Notes: generated from the sequence alone by a model not told the origin. Shown: positions 25,724 to 35,194, counted from the stretch's first letter. The stretch is 64,000 nt of DNA from Mucilaginibacter myungsuensis (GCF_015222005.1 NZ_JADFFL010000008.1:1-64000); one strand, 5' to 3'. Numbers and translations are program-made.

Positions 25724-26476
25724 ATGATGCGTAAAGTAACAGCCGTATTGATATTAGCCTTAGCGTTTACGGGTCTTAGTCAGGCTCAGGATTCTTTAAA
25801 ACCTAAGACCCTTAAACCGGTAGTTAAGCCAACCTACGCCCAGCCGGGTGCAACCAAGTACCGTACACCAAATACTTATCAGGCTAAACCGGCAGCCGGG
25901 CAGCCGTCTGTAACAACTTCAGGAACTGCGCCTGTACAACAACCAGTGCAATACGGCGAGACACCAGTAAGCACTGATAAAAGCTTGCGCGGACAATATC
26001 AATATATCCTAAGCAAAACTTACCGCTACCAGCAACCTATGATAGCCGCTTTGTGGAAGAACATTAACGATACCCTTAATGCCACAAAAAGGACGTTGAA
26101 CGATACAAAAGCACAATTAGCGGAGAAGACCAAGTCGGTAGCTACTTTGCAAAGTGATGCAAAGAATAGCGAACAGACCCTTGCCGATGCCACATCCATG
26201 CGCGACGAGATCGGCTTGCTGGGTATCCCGATGTCTAAATCGGCTTATAATATTTTAATGTGGGGATTGGTGATAGGCATGGGTTTGGTTTTAGTTATTG
26301 TGATCCTGCGTACCGGCGGTGCTAATCGCGAAGCTAAATACCGCGTTAAATTATATGAGGAATTGAGCGAAGAATTTACCGCCTACAAAGCCAAAGCCAA
26401 CGATAAGGAAAAGAAATTGGCCCGCGAACTACAGACCGAACGCAACAAGGTTGACGAGTTGATGGGGAGGGGATAG
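25724..26476 (+). CDS. Exported coiled-coil membrane protein, unknown function
   Basis: A 250-residue protein with a signal peptide (KVTAVLILALAFTGLSQAQ). A Pro/Lys/Gln-rich low-complexity region covers residues 25-85, and a coiled coil about 105-155 (NATKRTLNDTKAQLAEKTKS). One membrane helix (about 178-198) and a charged C-terminal coiled coil (EELSEEFTAYKAKANDKEKK) follow. Similar Bacteroidota proteins are sometimes annotated as tRNA methyltransferases, but no methyltransferase motif is present and I reject that name. It ends 3 bases before a heptamer array and shares a strong hairpin terminator. Confidence 0.75.
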   Translation: MMRKVTAVLILALAFTGLSQAQDSLKPKTLKPVVKPTYAQPGATKYRTPNTYQAKPAAGQPSVTTSGTAPVQQPVQYGETPVSTDKSLRGQYQYILSKTYRYQQPMIAALWKNINDTLNATKRTLNDTKAQLAEKTKSVATLQSDAKNSEQTLADATSMRDEIGLLGIPMSKSAYNILMWGLVIGMGLVLVIVILRTGGANREAKYRVKLYEELSEEFTAYKAKANDKEKKLARELQTERNKVDELMGRG

Positions 26477-26479
26477 GGC

Positions 26480-26514
26480 AGTGGTCGGTTGATCTGTGAT
26501 CAGTGACCGGTTGT
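26480..26514 (+). repeat. 7-bp periodic array after coiled-coil gene
   Basis: The units AGTGGTC, GGTTGATC (8 bases), TGTGATC, AGTGACC and GGTTGTG begin 3 bases after the stop. Polarity matches the gene. Confidence 0.6.
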
Positions 26515-26535
26515 GTAATACACCATCCAAAGTAT

Positions 26536-26580
26536 AAAAGCGAGAACGCCCGATCGAAACATCGGGCGTTCTCGCTTTTA
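26536..26580. terminator. Long perfect hairpin terminator, probably bidirectional
   Basis: AAAAGCGAGAACGCCCGAT and its exact complement form a 19-bp stem around CGAAAC, with the A/T runs included in the stem ends. Confidence 0.9.
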
Positions 26581-26589
26581 CTGAATATG

Positions 26590-26698
26590 CTGGCTTCAGT
26601 TTTAAACTGAAGCTTGATAGATAAACAGAAGTCTGTGACTTCCGCAAGTCACAGACTTGCCCTCATCCATTAGGCGGTCAGTTTTAAACTGAAGCCAG
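26590..26698. repeat. Composite palindromic element
   Basis: The ends are inverted (CTGGCTTCAG and CTGAAGCCAG). Each end contains the palindrome CTTCAGTTTTAAACTGAAG or most of it. The centre is the hairpin AAGTCTGTGACTT-CCGC-AAGTCACAGACTT. It is about 109 bp and noncoding. It fills most of the 300-base spacer between convergent genes. Confidence 0.75.
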
Positions 26699-26721
26699 AA
26701 ATAAAACGGAGTCATCACCAA

Positions 26722-26786
26722 CGTCATGGCGAGGAGCTTCTATCAGCGACGTGGCCATACCCGATAAGCAGAGCAACTATTTAGAT
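26722..26786 (+). repeat. Dispersed intergenic repeat, family C copy 2
   Basis: 65 bp, about four-fifths identical to 5446-5510, beginning CGTCATGGCGAGGAG. Its right end overlaps the stop and last codons of the DUF5519 gene. Confidence 0.7.
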
Positions 26787-27208
26787 AGCGGTTTAGCCCT
26801 CAAACGGCTATACCGTAGTTCTAGCAATTCGATAGCGTACGCTCCATCGGCTGCATTGCGGATGTAAAAACTTATCCAACCGCTGTTCTTAAAAAGATGA
26901 TGGTCCTGAACGCGTCCATCCATTAATAACTGTTCCTTCACTTTACGGCCGAATAGCATATCCAGCAGGCCATTGCCATGGATATGGCCTATCTCCTTAT
27001 CGCCATAATTAAATTGCAGCCCGCCATATTTATGTGCTGTTATCCTGACCTGTTCCCAACGTTTTAACTCCAATTCGATCTCGTCAACACGGTCAAGTAC
27101 CCGGGGGCGGACAAAATAAGTGTGCAGTTTTAACCAGATATCAAAAACCTGCGGCAAGCCGGGGACAAATTTCAGGAAACCGAAATAGCTGATCACAAAG
27201 TTGAACAT
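26777..27208 (-). CDS. DUF5519 (luciferase-like) family protein
   Basis: A 143-residue protein with the DUF5519 pattern GGLQFNYGDKEIGHIHGNGL, followed by LLDMLFGRKVKEQLL and HHLFKNSGWISFYIR. It ends in an AIELLELRY strand. The family's function is unknown despite the luciferase label. The ATG at 27208 overlaps the upstream SRPBCC stop as TGATG, which supports that start; a GTG one codon earlier is possible. It forms a two-gene operon with the SRPBCC membrane protein. The last codons lie in a family C repeat. Confidence 0.82.
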   Translation of the reverse strand: MFNFVISYFGFLKFVPGLPQVFDIWLKLHTYFVRPRVLDRVDEIELELKRWEQVRITAHKYGGLQFNYGDKEIGHIHGNGLLDMLFGRKVKEQLLMDGRVQDHHLFKNSGWISFYIRNAADGAYAIELLELRYSRLRAKPLSK

Positions 27209-28119
27209 CACTTACGCTCGCTCAGTTCTTTAATATGGTCCATCACCCTCAAATGGACGTTGCGGGTAACGCTCTCGGCCCAAAGGTCGTAATACCAAAC
27301 AGGGAAAACGTGCAGGGCATACCAACTGTTACCAGTTAGGGTGGTGGTGCCGTTGCCGTTATCCTGTAAAATGAACTGACCTTTTTGGATATCGATATGG
27401 CCCATGATCTCGGGATCTTTCGGTTGTTCGGTAATAGCGAAAGTGAGCTTTTTGTTCGGTTCAAATTCGGTGATCTTCTCTTCGAATGTGTAGCCATTAC
27501 TGAATATACATTTACGACCCGCACCTAAACGATACCCAGTAACCGTAGACTGTACCGGACTTGGCATCCCCAGCCTGAACAGAAAATAACCTGCAGGCTT
27601 ATTTATACGCTCGTAGGCTACCACGTACGGCCAAACTTTTTCTACCGGGGCGTTCACCACTATTTTATCAGCTACCATGTTTTGGTAGCTATGGCTTGTG
27701 GTATTATCTGCAATAAAGATCAGCAACAACAGCGACACGATGCTGACATTAAGTGTACCGTTACCGTAACCGAACATCCTGCGGCCAAAAAGCAAGCCGA
27801 CACCGATAAAAGCAAATAACAATGGCGACACGATGACTAGGCAAATACTACCCTCGCCTAAAAACAAAAAGCTAAGGAGGATAGCTATAATGGTCAACAT
27901 CCCGGCACGGCCCATGGCTTTGGCGGTGTTGTACTCCTCGGTTTTCCAAAACCAGGCACTAAAGATCCCCATTAGCATAGGCAATATCACAAACTCCGAA
28001 AATACAAGGTTACCACTACCATCGGATGCCAATAGTTTTGTGATCAACGCAATTAGGGCGGTACATAGGTTTGGGATGATAAAACCCAGCACCTTACGTG
28101 ATAATAAGAGTTGTTTCAT
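27208..28119 (-). CDS. Membrane-anchored SRPBCC (START-like) protein
   Basis: A 303-residue protein. Four hydrophobic segments occupy residues 10-140 (IIPNLCTALIALITKLLA, LTIIAILLSFLFLG, SIVSLLLLIFIA). A soluble SRPBCC lipid-binding-like domain covers 150-300 (DKIVVNAPVEKVWPYVV, FEEKITEFEPNKKLTFAI, NGTTTLTGNSWYAL). Domains of this fold bind hydrophobic ligands. Fusion to a membrane part is less common. It is followed by DUF5519 with a TGATG overlap. Confidence 0.8.
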   Translation of the reverse strand: MKQLLLSRKVLGFIIPNLCTALIALITKLLASDGSGNLVFSEFVILPMLMGIFSAWFWKTEEYNTAKAMGRAGMLTIIAILLSFLFLGEGSICLVIVSPLLFAFIGVGLLFGRRMFGYGNGTLNVSIVSLLLLIFIADNTTSHSYQNMVADKIVVNAPVEKVWPYVVAYERINKPAGYFLFRLGMPSPVQSTVTGYRLGAGRKCIFSNGYTFEEKITEFEPNKKLTFAITEQPKDPEIMGHIDIQKGQFILQDNGNGTTTLTGNSWYALHVFPVWYYDLWAESVTRNVHLRVMDHIKELSERK

Positions 28120-28222
28120 GACAAGGATATTTATGATGTCACAAACGTAAATGAATATTTTTAATTTTCAAAATATTCTGAAAGTTTGGTTTTGATTGTG
28201 GTCGCCATTAAAATAAAATGCA

Positions 28223-28249
28223 AAAGCCCTGACTCATCATCGGGGCTTT
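28223..28249 (-). terminator. Terminator of M1 peptidase gene
   Basis: On the minus strand AAAGCCCCGATGATGAGTC and the complementary GGGCTTT form a short GC stem ending in TTTTG. It lies 26 bases after the gene. Confidence 0.75.
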
Positions 28250-28274
28250 CTGCGTTTTTATCGAACCTTAAAGC

Positions 28275-30368
28275 TTATTGAGCAGCCGGTTTTGGCCAAA
28301 CGTTGTTGCTTGGGTTAAAGTCAGGTAATGCTTTGTCGGGATCGTAGGTTACCGAGGTGATCTCTTCGGTTGATGGGTAACGGAACGTCCATACGGTGTT
28401 ACGCTCCCAAACTTCGGCAGTGAATTTTACACGGTCTTTTTTACCGCTTTTGGTCACTATCTCTACCGTTACAGGCATTGCCATTTTCTCCAGGTTGTCC
28501 AGGGTAATGATAGCGCCTTTGGTCGCGTCGCCGCCAATGTATTTCACATCGCGTACGCCAACATCCAAACGCCAGTTGTTAACGAACCAGCCTCTCCAGA
28601 ACCATTGTAAGCTTTCGCCGGCAGCATTTTCCATCGTGCGGAAGAAATCATCGGGAGCAGGGTGTTTAAATGCCCAGCGGTTGATGTAGGTCTTAAAGGC
28701 AAAGTCGAAACGCTCAGGGCCTAAGATCTGCTCGCGCAATAATGTCAAACCAAAGCCTGGTTTGCTATATAATAGCGTACCTGTGTTGTTCTCTTTCAAG
28801 TTCTCAGGATTGCTCATGATCGGCTCCAAGGTAGGGCGGGTGTAGCCATTAGCTAATTGTTGACCTGTAGGTGCCGGGCGGTTGAACTCGCCATTTAATG
28901 AGTAAGCAGTAGATAAGGTGTTGATAAAGGTGTTGAAACCTTCGTCCATCCAGCCGTAAAGGCGCTCGTTGCTACCCACGATCATTGGGAACCAGGTGTG
29001 ACCGAACTCGTGGTCGATAACGCCCCAGCCGCCGCTTAAGCTACAGAAGATGATGCCCGGATACTCCATGCCCCCTGCTTTACCGGCAACGCTGGTAGCA
29101 GCAGGGTAAGGGTACTCGTACCATTTTTTTGAGTTGTATTCAACCGATGCTTTAGCCATTTCGGTAGCGCGCTCCCACTGGGCACGTAACGATGGGTTAG
29201 CCGAAATAGACTCGACAGGGTAAGCCGATATAGCGATAGACTTTTTACCGCTTGGCAGGTTGATCTTAGCTGCGTCTACGACAAAGGCTGCTGATGCACC
29301 CCATGCACAGTCGCGCGCATTCTTGATCTGGAAATGCCAGGTCAGGTCTTTTTTGCCCGTAGGGCGCGATCTTGGGTCAGTCACCTCGGCAGCGCTACGG
29401 ATCATTACCGTTTTGTCGCTTTGGGCGGCTTGTGCCCAACGTTTTTGCTGCTCGGCGGTGTACACTTCGGTCGGGTTCAATAACTCGCCAGAGCATACAA
29501 TGATGTCTTTAGCGTCGGCAGTGATCTTGATATCGAAATCGCCGTACTCGCAATAGAACTCGCTCTCGCCGGTGTAAGGCAGTGTGTTCCAGCCAACGAT
29601 ATCATCATACACGCATACACGCGGGTACCATTGCGCAAACTGGAATACTTTACCATTTTTAGATTGGCCACGGCCATCACCTTTCAGGATGATACCCATA
29701 CGGTCAGATCCGTAATCAGGAGATATGAAAGAATACTCGATCTGTAATTTCAATTTACCGCCGTTAGCTTCCAGTTCTTTCGGAAGGAATATCTGCATGC
29801 GGGTATCATCTATCAGATATTTAACATCGGTAGCTACGGCGGTTTTGCTGCCTTTTGCGGTTGTCAATAACTTAACCGACTTGATCTTGTTGCCGGCATC
29901 AAAAACCTGGCCCTGGCCCCAGTTGCGGCTTTGCGGTATGCCTTGAGAATTTAACGGAACTTGTTTGTTACCGCGCGAATCTTGCTTAAATAAGTTCTGA
30001 TCCAGCAGCATCCAAATAAAGCCCAGCTTTTGCGGGCTGTTGTTGGTATAGGTCATCACCTCGGTGGCGGTAACCTCGTTGGTCTCGTCGTTCAGCTTGG
30101 CCGACAGATCGTAATCTACACGTTGCTGCCAGTATTTGTGGCCCGGCGCGCCATCGGCTGCACGCTGGTCGTTACCGTTCTGGGTGTAAAAAAATGGCTT
30201 CCAAAGCTCGTGATAGCTGTAGTTGGTTGCAGGGGCATTGGGGTCTGCTACGTTTTGGGCACGTCCGGGCGCTGCTACGGGAGCGGCCGGCGGGGTAGTT
30301 TGCGCGTTTGCAGCAAAGGTACCTGCCATTAAAGCCAGCGACAGACCGGCTACCAGGTTAAGTTTCAT
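28275..30368 (-). CDS. M1 family metallopeptidase (aminopeptidase N-like), exported
   Basis: A 697-residue zinc aminopeptidase. It has a signal peptide (KLNLVAGLSLALMAGTFAANA) and a Pro/Ala-rich start. The beta-sandwich N-terminal domain is recognised by LNDETNEVTATEVMTYTNNS, and the catalytic domain by GGMEYPGIIF. The zinc motif HEFGHTWFP near residue 452 is followed by the third ligand in WMDEGFNTFI. All catalytic residues are present. It likely trims peptides in the periplasm. It is a single gene with its own terminator. The length agrees with Bacteroidota homologues. Confidence 0.92.
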   Translation of the reverse strand: MKLNLVAGLSLALMAGTFAANAQTTPPAAPVAAPGRAQNVADPNAPATNYSYHELWKPFFYTQNGNDQRAADGAPGHKYWQQRVDYDLSAKLNDETNEVTATEVMTYTNNSPQKLGFIWMLLDQNLFKQDSRGNKQVPLNSQGIPQSRNWGQGQVFDAGNKIKSVKLLTTAKGSKTAVATDVKYLIDDTRMQIFLPKELEANGGKLKLQIEYSFISPDYGSDRMGIILKGDGRGQSKNGKVFQFAQWYPRVCVYDDIVGWNTLPYTGESEFYCEYGDFDIKITADAKDIIVCSGELLNPTEVYTAEQQKRWAQAAQSDKTVMIRSAAEVTDPRSRPTGKKDLTWHFQIKNARDCAWGASAAFVVDAAKINLPSGKKSIAISAYPVESISANPSLRAQWERATEMAKASVEYNSKKWYEYPYPAATSVAGKAGGMEYPGIIFCSLSGGWGVIDHEFGHTWFPMIVGSNERLYGWMDEGFNTFINTLSTAYSLNGEFNRPAPTGQQLANGYTRPTLEPIMSNPENLKENNTGTLLYSKPGFGLTLLREQILGPERFDFAFKTYINRWAFKHPAPDDFFRTMENAAGESLQWFWRGWFVNNWRLDVGVRDVKYIGGDATKGAIITLDNLEKMAMPVTVEIVTKSGKKDRVKFTAEVWERNTVWTFRYPSTEEITSVTYDPDKALPDFNPSNNVWPKPAAQ

Positions 30369-30462
30369 AATTAATAGAGAGTTTGTTAAATGTTAAAACA
30401 ATAATACACTTTATCAACCATAAAGCCCAGCCCCGTAAAACGATCGTTACAACCTATTTAGA

Positions 30463-30816
30463 CTACCTTTTTTGTAGGAAATGGGTGGCATAAGTGGCCT
30501 CGTCGAAGCCAAAGAAAAGGAAACCGCCGTCCTCAATGACCGGGCGTTTGATGATGCTGGTCTTCTCTTGGAATAGTTTTAAGGCAGCTTCGGCACCGGT
30601 GATACTTGCTTTAGTGGCTTCATCAAGGCCGCGATAGGTCAAGCCCTGTTTGTTCATCACTTTTTCGTAGCCGGCTTTGTCGGCCCACTCGTTCAGTTTA
30701 TCGGCGCTTACGCCCAGTTTTTTAAAGTCGTGAAATTCGTAAGCGACGTTGTTAGCCTTGAACCAATCTAAAGCCTTTTTAACCGTATTGCAGTTGGTGA
30801 TACCATAAACTTTCAT
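30463..30816 (-). CDS. ArsC/Spx-family reductase-like protein
   Basis: A 117-residue thioredoxin-fold protein. MKVYGITNCNTVKKALDWF carries the N-terminal Cys of the ArsC/Spx/YffB family with a CNTV rather than CxxC motif. YEFHDFKKLGVS, INKQGLTYR-type and IIKRPVIEDGG segments complete the family pattern. Members of this YffB-like branch are of uncertain substrate, so I do not call it an arsenate reductase. The gene ends 12 bases after the outer-membrane protein start region, on the same strand. Confidence 0.85.
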   Translation of the reverse strand: MKVYGITNCNTVKKALDWFKANNVAYEFHDFKKLGVSADKLNEWADKAGYEKVMNKQGLTYRGLDEATKASITGAEAALKLFQEKTSIIKRPVIEDGGFLFFGFDEATYATHFLQKR

Positions 30817-30828
30817 ACGGCAAATCTA

Positions 30829-33231
30829 TTAATTCCGCCCGCTTGCGGCATCATCGTTATTTATGCCCCGCTGATTTTTTTTGATCTCGGTATTCAGTCT
30901 GCCAAATTTGTAGTTGAAACTGATGTTGAACGTGCGATAAAAAATATTACTGGTGCTGGCGTTATCAAAATCATCGGTACGATAGCGGAAATCCAGTTTT
31001 AGGAATTTGCTGAACGGGTTGTTAGCATTTACCGCCACGCTGAGCGCTTTATTAAAAAAGTCTCGACTCACGTATAAGCCCCCGCCTAAAAAGTAATTAT
31101 CACGACCTTGCAAAAATACGTAGCGGCTATCAAAGTTCACGTTCATGCCTATGCGGGTGCGGTCGTTAACCTTGTAATTATAATTGGTAAAAGCATGTCC
31201 CTGATAACCTGCATTGGATAGCAGCTGACCGTTATAATAGCCATTCAGCCAAATGTAGAGCAGTTCCAGGTTCAGATTAGCCGTCAGGCGTTTGGTGATG
31301 GGGTAATTAATGCTGGCATCTAATCCGGCTTGCCTGAATTTGCCCAGGTTGGCAAAGGTGTTGGTGGTGACCGTGCCGTTAACGGTGGACAGCGTTTGGA
31401 TGGTATTGTTGGCGAACGAATAGCTGGCCATGATATTTACGTTTCCTTTTTTGGCGTTGTTGTAAGCCAGCTCAAAATTATTGTTCACCGCCGGGCGCAA
31501 AGCCGGGTTACCCTGACTGATCTGTTGCGGGTTACTGCTCTCGGGAAAAGGGTTCAACTGGTTGATCACAGGGCGCTGGATGCGACGGGTAAAGCCAAAG
31601 GTCAAACCTGTGCTCGCTGTCAATATTTTTTGCATAGATATGGAAGGCACCAGATTATTATAGGTGGTACTGAAGTTGCCGCCCGTGGTGTTGCTGAAGT
31701 TAGCTACTATTACGGTGCGCTCGAACCGTGCACCGCCCTTCAATACCCACTTAGGGTCGAATTTGTAGGTGTATGAGTTATAGGCGCTGTACACATCCTG
31801 GTGATAGTCGAAATTATTGGTCCGGTCAGGGTCGTTCACATAATTACCTCCGGTGGCCTGTTGCTCGGTAATAAAATTACTGAAGTTGTTGCGCAGGATC
31901 ATTTTGCCACCGGCCTCAATGGTCAGTTTGGTAAGCGGGTGCAGGTAATCAATCTGGGTGGTATATTCTTTAGACCCCGACTTATTATCCTGACGAAAAT
32001 TCGGCGTGCCTAACTGCCCAGTACGGATATCATTGAACAGACTATTATCCACAACAAGATATTTATAGGACACGGTCAGCAACTGCTGTTTATTCCGCTT
32101 AAAACCTAATTGATAGTTCAAACCCATATCCATCCCGCGGCCGTTGCCTGTGCCGCCGCTGGTCACGTTGTAGGCTTGGGTCAGGGCGTTGGCAGCATTA
32201 TATTGTTGGGTGAACTGATCATTACCCTGTCTGTTATCATTGTTAAAAGCGTTGACCATGCCGGTGAGCAGGTTTAGCGAATCTATCTCATAACTCAATT
32301 CGGCATTGGCATAGGTGTTCTTATTTCCCGCCGACTTAAAACCGGTCTGGTTGACAGAGGTGCCTGCCTTAAGGTAATTGGTGTTATCTGTAAAATCGGT
32401 ACCAATGTAGGGGCGTTCGTTAGATCCTGCAAAACCGTTAATGCCGAATTTGCCCTGCTTAACCGTGATACCCACATTTGCCCGGTAGCCAAAAACAGAA
32501 TTGTAACCACCACTTACCGATCCGTTATAACCCTGCGCGCTATTTTTGGTAGTGATGATATTGATGATACCAGCCAAACCCTCCGCATCGTATTTAGCAG
32601 GCGGCGTGGTGATCACTTCTATCCTTACAATATTAGATGCCGGCATGGCCTTCAAAATGTCGGCAGGGTTACGCGCCATAAGCGCCGACTCTTTGCCGTT
32701 CAGTAAGATCCTATAATTTCCGCTGCCCCGCATGGTGATATTGTCCTGTGCGTCTACGGCAACTAATGGCACTTTGCGCATCATATCCAAAGCGGTTATG
32801 GATCGGCTTTCCGGGTCGGCGGCCACATCGTAACTCATACGGTCCACTTCCTGTTTCATTAACGGCTTTAACCCGCTTACCGAAACTTCTTTAAGTTGAC
32901 TGTTTGATGGCGACAACATAATGTTGCCCAGCTTTACATCCGCGTCGCCCTTAATGCTGATGGTCTTGGTTTGATAACCTACATATATTAAAGATAGCTG
33001 ACAAGCTTTTTGCGGCATGTTAATTATGGCGAACGTCCCGTCATCTTTGCTCAGCGTGCTTTTAGCCGGCTGTCTGGTGGCTGCATCGATCAATGCGATG
33101 GTAACATAACCCAAAGGTTTGTTAGTGGCTGAGTCGATAGCAGTGCCGCTGACATTAATGCCCTCCGGCGATGTTTGGGCAAGGGTGGTCGCTGATATCA
33201 GGCAAAAAATAGCAAGTAAAGCTTTGTGCAT
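30829..33231 (-). CDS. TonB-dependent receptor-like outer-membrane beta-barrel protein
   Basis: An 800-residue outer-membrane protein. The signal peptide MHKALLAIFCLISATTLAQ supports the ATG at 33231. Next is a carboxypeptidase-regulatory-like beta-sandwich (GTAIDSATNKPLGYVTIALI). A plug domain has MRGSGNYRILLNGKESALM and EVITTPPAKYDAEGLAGIIN. The C-terminal barrel is rich in aromatic strands and ends in FNISFNYKFGRLN. This is the OMP_b-brl_3 type common in Bacteroidota. There is no SusD partner, so glycan import is not suggested. It lies 12 bases upstream of the Spx-like gene. Confidence 0.85.
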   Translation of the reverse strand: MHKALLAIFCLISATTLAQTSPEGINVSGTAIDSATNKPLGYVTIALIDAATRQPAKSTLSKDDGTFAIINMPQKACQLSLIYVGYQTKTISIKGDADVKLGNIMLSPSNSQLKEVSVSGLKPLMKQEVDRMSYDVAADPESRSITALDMMRKVPLVAVDAQDNITMRGSGNYRILLNGKESALMARNPADILKAMPASNIVRIEVITTPPAKYDAEGLAGIINIITTKNSAQGYNGSVSGGYNSVFGYRANVGITVKQGKFGINGFAGSNERPYIGTDFTDNTNYLKAGTSVNQTGFKSAGNKNTYANAELSYEIDSLNLLTGMVNAFNNDNRQGNDQFTQQYNAANALTQAYNVTSGGTGNGRGMDMGLNYQLGFKRNKQQLLTVSYKYLVVDNSLFNDIRTGQLGTPNFRQDNKSGSKEYTTQIDYLHPLTKLTIEAGGKMILRNNFSNFITEQQATGGNYVNDPDRTNNFDYHQDVYSAYNSYTYKFDPKWVLKGGARFERTVIVANFSNTTGGNFSTTYNNLVPSISMQKILTASTGLTFGFTRRIQRPVINQLNPFPESSNPQQISQGNPALRPAVNNNFELAYNNAKKGNVNIMASYSFANNTIQTLSTVNGTVTTNTFANLGKFRQAGLDASINYPITKRLTANLNLELLYIWLNGYYNGQLLSNAGYQGHAFTNYNYKVNDRTRIGMNVNFDSRYVFLQGRDNYFLGGGLYVSRDFFNKALSVAVNANNPFSKFLKLDFRYRTDDFDNASTSNIFYRTFNISFNYKFGRLNTEIKKNQRGINNDDAASGRN

Positions 33232-33330
33232 AAAAATGGTATTCGCGCTTATAGACAGCGCAAGTTGCAAAAGCGTTACAGGTTATTTTTTTATTTAACA
33301 TTGTTTAACCGGGGGGAGTAGCTTACGAAT

Positions 33331-33432
33331 TACCCCTTGTGAAAGAACCTGCAATTTGCACTGCCACTGCTTTCCCCTAATTTAGGGGAAGACCACGGAT
33401 CCTGCTTTGGCACTGACGTTGCTAAGGGTAAA
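33331..33432. repeat. Palindrome-containing element, family B copy 1
   Basis: It is bounded by TACCCCTT and AAGGGTAA. The body contains GCACTGCCACTGC and the stem TTCCCCTAATTTAGGGGAA. An almost identical copy begins 140 bases later. The 437-base spacer 33232-33668 holds these two copies and no gene. Confidence 0.8.
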
Positions 33433-33472
33433 TGGCGTGGGTGGGATAGGAGTGTTAGCCGAGTGGGTTATA

Positions 33473-33574
33473 TTCCTTATAAAAGAACCTGCAATTTGCA
33501 CTGCCACTGCTTTCCCCTAATTTAGGGGAAGACCACGGATCCTGCTTTGGCACTGACGTTGGTAAGGGGTAAAT
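33473..33574. repeat. Palindrome-containing element, family B copy 2
   Basis: Repeats the body of copy 1 with almost no change (AAAGAACCTGCAATTTGCAC through CACTGACGTTG) and closes with TAAGGGGTAA. Together they form a direct repeat of 140 bp. Confidence 0.8.
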
Positions 33575-33668
33575 TGCGATCAATGACATCTATGTAACCC
33601 ACACGTAATTTAAAGTATCTGCCCACACCTGCTATCAACCCGAACCAAAAATTGATTAAGTTTGCCGG

Positions 33669-35129
33669 ATGGAACAAAATTTATTTGTTTACAATACATT
33701 AACCCGTACTAAAGAGCAATTTAAACCGCTTAATGCCCCGCACGTGGGTATGTATGTTTGCGGCCCTACTGTTTACAGCGATGCCCACATGGGTAACGCA
33801 CGTACCTATATATCATTCGATCTGATCTTCCGTTACCTTAGCCATTTGGGTTTTAAGGTGCGCTATGTGCGTAATATTACCGATGCCGGTCACCTGGAAG
33901 GTGATGCCGACGAGGGTGAGGACAAAGTATCTAAAAAAGCCAAGCTGGAAAAGCTGGAGCCGATGGAGATCGTGCAGCGCTACACAGTTGGCTTTCATGA
34001 TGTGATGAAGCAGCTGAACAACCTGCCGCCAAGCATCGAGCCGACCGCTACCGGGCACATCATCGAACAAATAGAACTGGTAAAAGAGATCTTGAAAAGT
34101 GGATTGGCTTACGAGGTGAACGGTTCGGTTTACTTTGATGTGGAGCATTATAACCAACAGCAAAAATACGGTGTGCTGAGCGGCCGTAATTTGGAGGATA
34201 TGCTGAACAACACCCGTAACCTGGGTGGCCAGGAAGAGAAACGCGGCAAACTGGACTTTGCCCTGTGGATAAAAGCCAAACCTGAACACCTGATGAAATG
34301 GCCATCGCCATGGGGTGTGGGTTTCCCGGGCTGGCACCTGGAGTGCTCGGCCATGAGTAATAAGTACTTGGGGCATAAGTTCGATATCCATGGTGGTGGT
34401 ATCGACCTGGTGCCTACCCACCATACTAACGAGATAGCGCAGAACATGGCCAGTTGCGGTGAGAACCCGGCAACTTATTGGGTACACACCAATATGCTGA
34501 CGGTGAATGGCCAAAAAATGAGTAAATCATTAGGCAATAGCTTTTTGCCGCATGAGTTATTCAGCGGTGATAATAAGATCCTGAACAAGGGCTACAGCCC
34601 AATGACGGTGCGCTTTTTTATGCTGCAGGCACACTATCGCAGCACACTGGATTTTGGTAACGAGGCCATGGAAGCATCCGAAAAAGGCTTTAAGCGCCTG
34701 ATGAATGCCTACGGGCTGATCGACGGACTGAAAGCGTCGCCGACCAACGAGACCGATATTGCCGCGCTTAAACAACGTTGCTATGATGCCATGAATGATG
34801 ACTTTAACAGCCCTGTGCTGATCGCAGAACTGTTCGAGGCATCGCGCATTATTAATTCGGTACATGACGGTAAGCTGAAGATAGATGCTGATAACCTGGA
34901 CCTGCTGCAAAAATTAATGAAGGAATTTATTAACGATGTGCTTGGCCTGCAAAGCGAGATAGCCGCCAATGATGACCTGCCAAAGGTAATGGACATGGTA
35001 GTTAACCTGCGCCGCGAAGCAAAAGCTAACAGCGATTACGCCACATCTGACAAGATCCGGAACGGTTTGCAAGCCATTGGCTTTCAACTAAAGGATAGTA
35101 AAGAGGGTACCACCTGGAATAAAATGTAA
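33669..35129 (+). CDS. cysS: Cysteinyl-tRNA synthetase
   Basis: A 486-residue class I aminoacyl-tRNA synthetase that charges tRNA-Cys. The zinc and substrate residue Cys31 lies in MYVCGPTVYSDAHMGNARTY, with the HIGH-type motif as HMGN at 40-43. GFPGWHLECSAMS supplies a second Cys and His/Glu. HGGGIDLVPTHHTNEIAQ and the KMSKS motif in NGQKMSKSLGNS near residue 280 follow. The C-terminal DALR-like and anticodon-binding helices are complete. It is a single gene followed by a strong terminator. Confidence 0.97.
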   Translation: MEQNLFVYNTLTRTKEQFKPLNAPHVGMYVCGPTVYSDAHMGNARTYISFDLIFRYLSHLGFKVRYVRNITDAGHLEGDADEGEDKVSKKAKLEKLEPMEIVQRYTVGFHDVMKQLNNLPPSIEPTATGHIIEQIELVKEILKSGLAYEVNGSVYFDVEHYNQQQKYGVLSGRNLEDMLNNTRNLGGQEEKRGKLDFALWIKAKPEHLMKWPSPWGVGFPGWHLECSAMSNKYLGHKFDIHGGGIDLVPTHHTNEIAQNMASCGENPATYWVHTNMLTVNGQKMSKSLGNSFLPHELFSGDNKILNKGYSPMTVRFFMLQAHYRSTLDFGNEAMEASEKGFKRLMNAYGLIDGLKASPTNETDIAALKQRCYDAMNDDFNSPVLIAELFEASRIINSVHDGKLKIDADNLDLLQKLMKEFINDVLGLQSEIAANDDLPKVMDMVVNLRREAKANSDYATSDKIRNGLQAIGFQLKDSKEGTTWNKM

Positions 35130-35134
35130 TATGA

Positions 35135-35162
35135 AAAGGAGCGGCCCGCCGCTCCTTTTTTG
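35135..35162 (+). terminator. Terminator of cysS
   Basis: GGAGCGG-CCCG-CCGCTCC followed by a T-run, starting a few bases after the stop. Confidence 0.93.
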
Positions 35163-35194
35163 TTGGTTGTCCATTGCAAATTTGTTTTTAAGGT

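Noticed and set aside
25724..26476. tRNA (guanine-N1)-methyltransferase
   Set aside because: This label is sometimes given to similar proteins, but the sequence shows a signal peptide, membrane helix and coiled coils and no SAM or knot motif.
30463..30816. Arsenate reductase
   Set aside because: The thioredoxin-like ArsC/Spx fold is present, but no arsenic genes are nearby and the branch looks YffB-like, so the activity is not claimed.
33657..33664. TAAGTTTG as the cysS promoter -7 box
   Set aside because: It ends 4 bases before the ATG, so a transcript would start at or after the start codon, and no -33 TTG is placed correctly.
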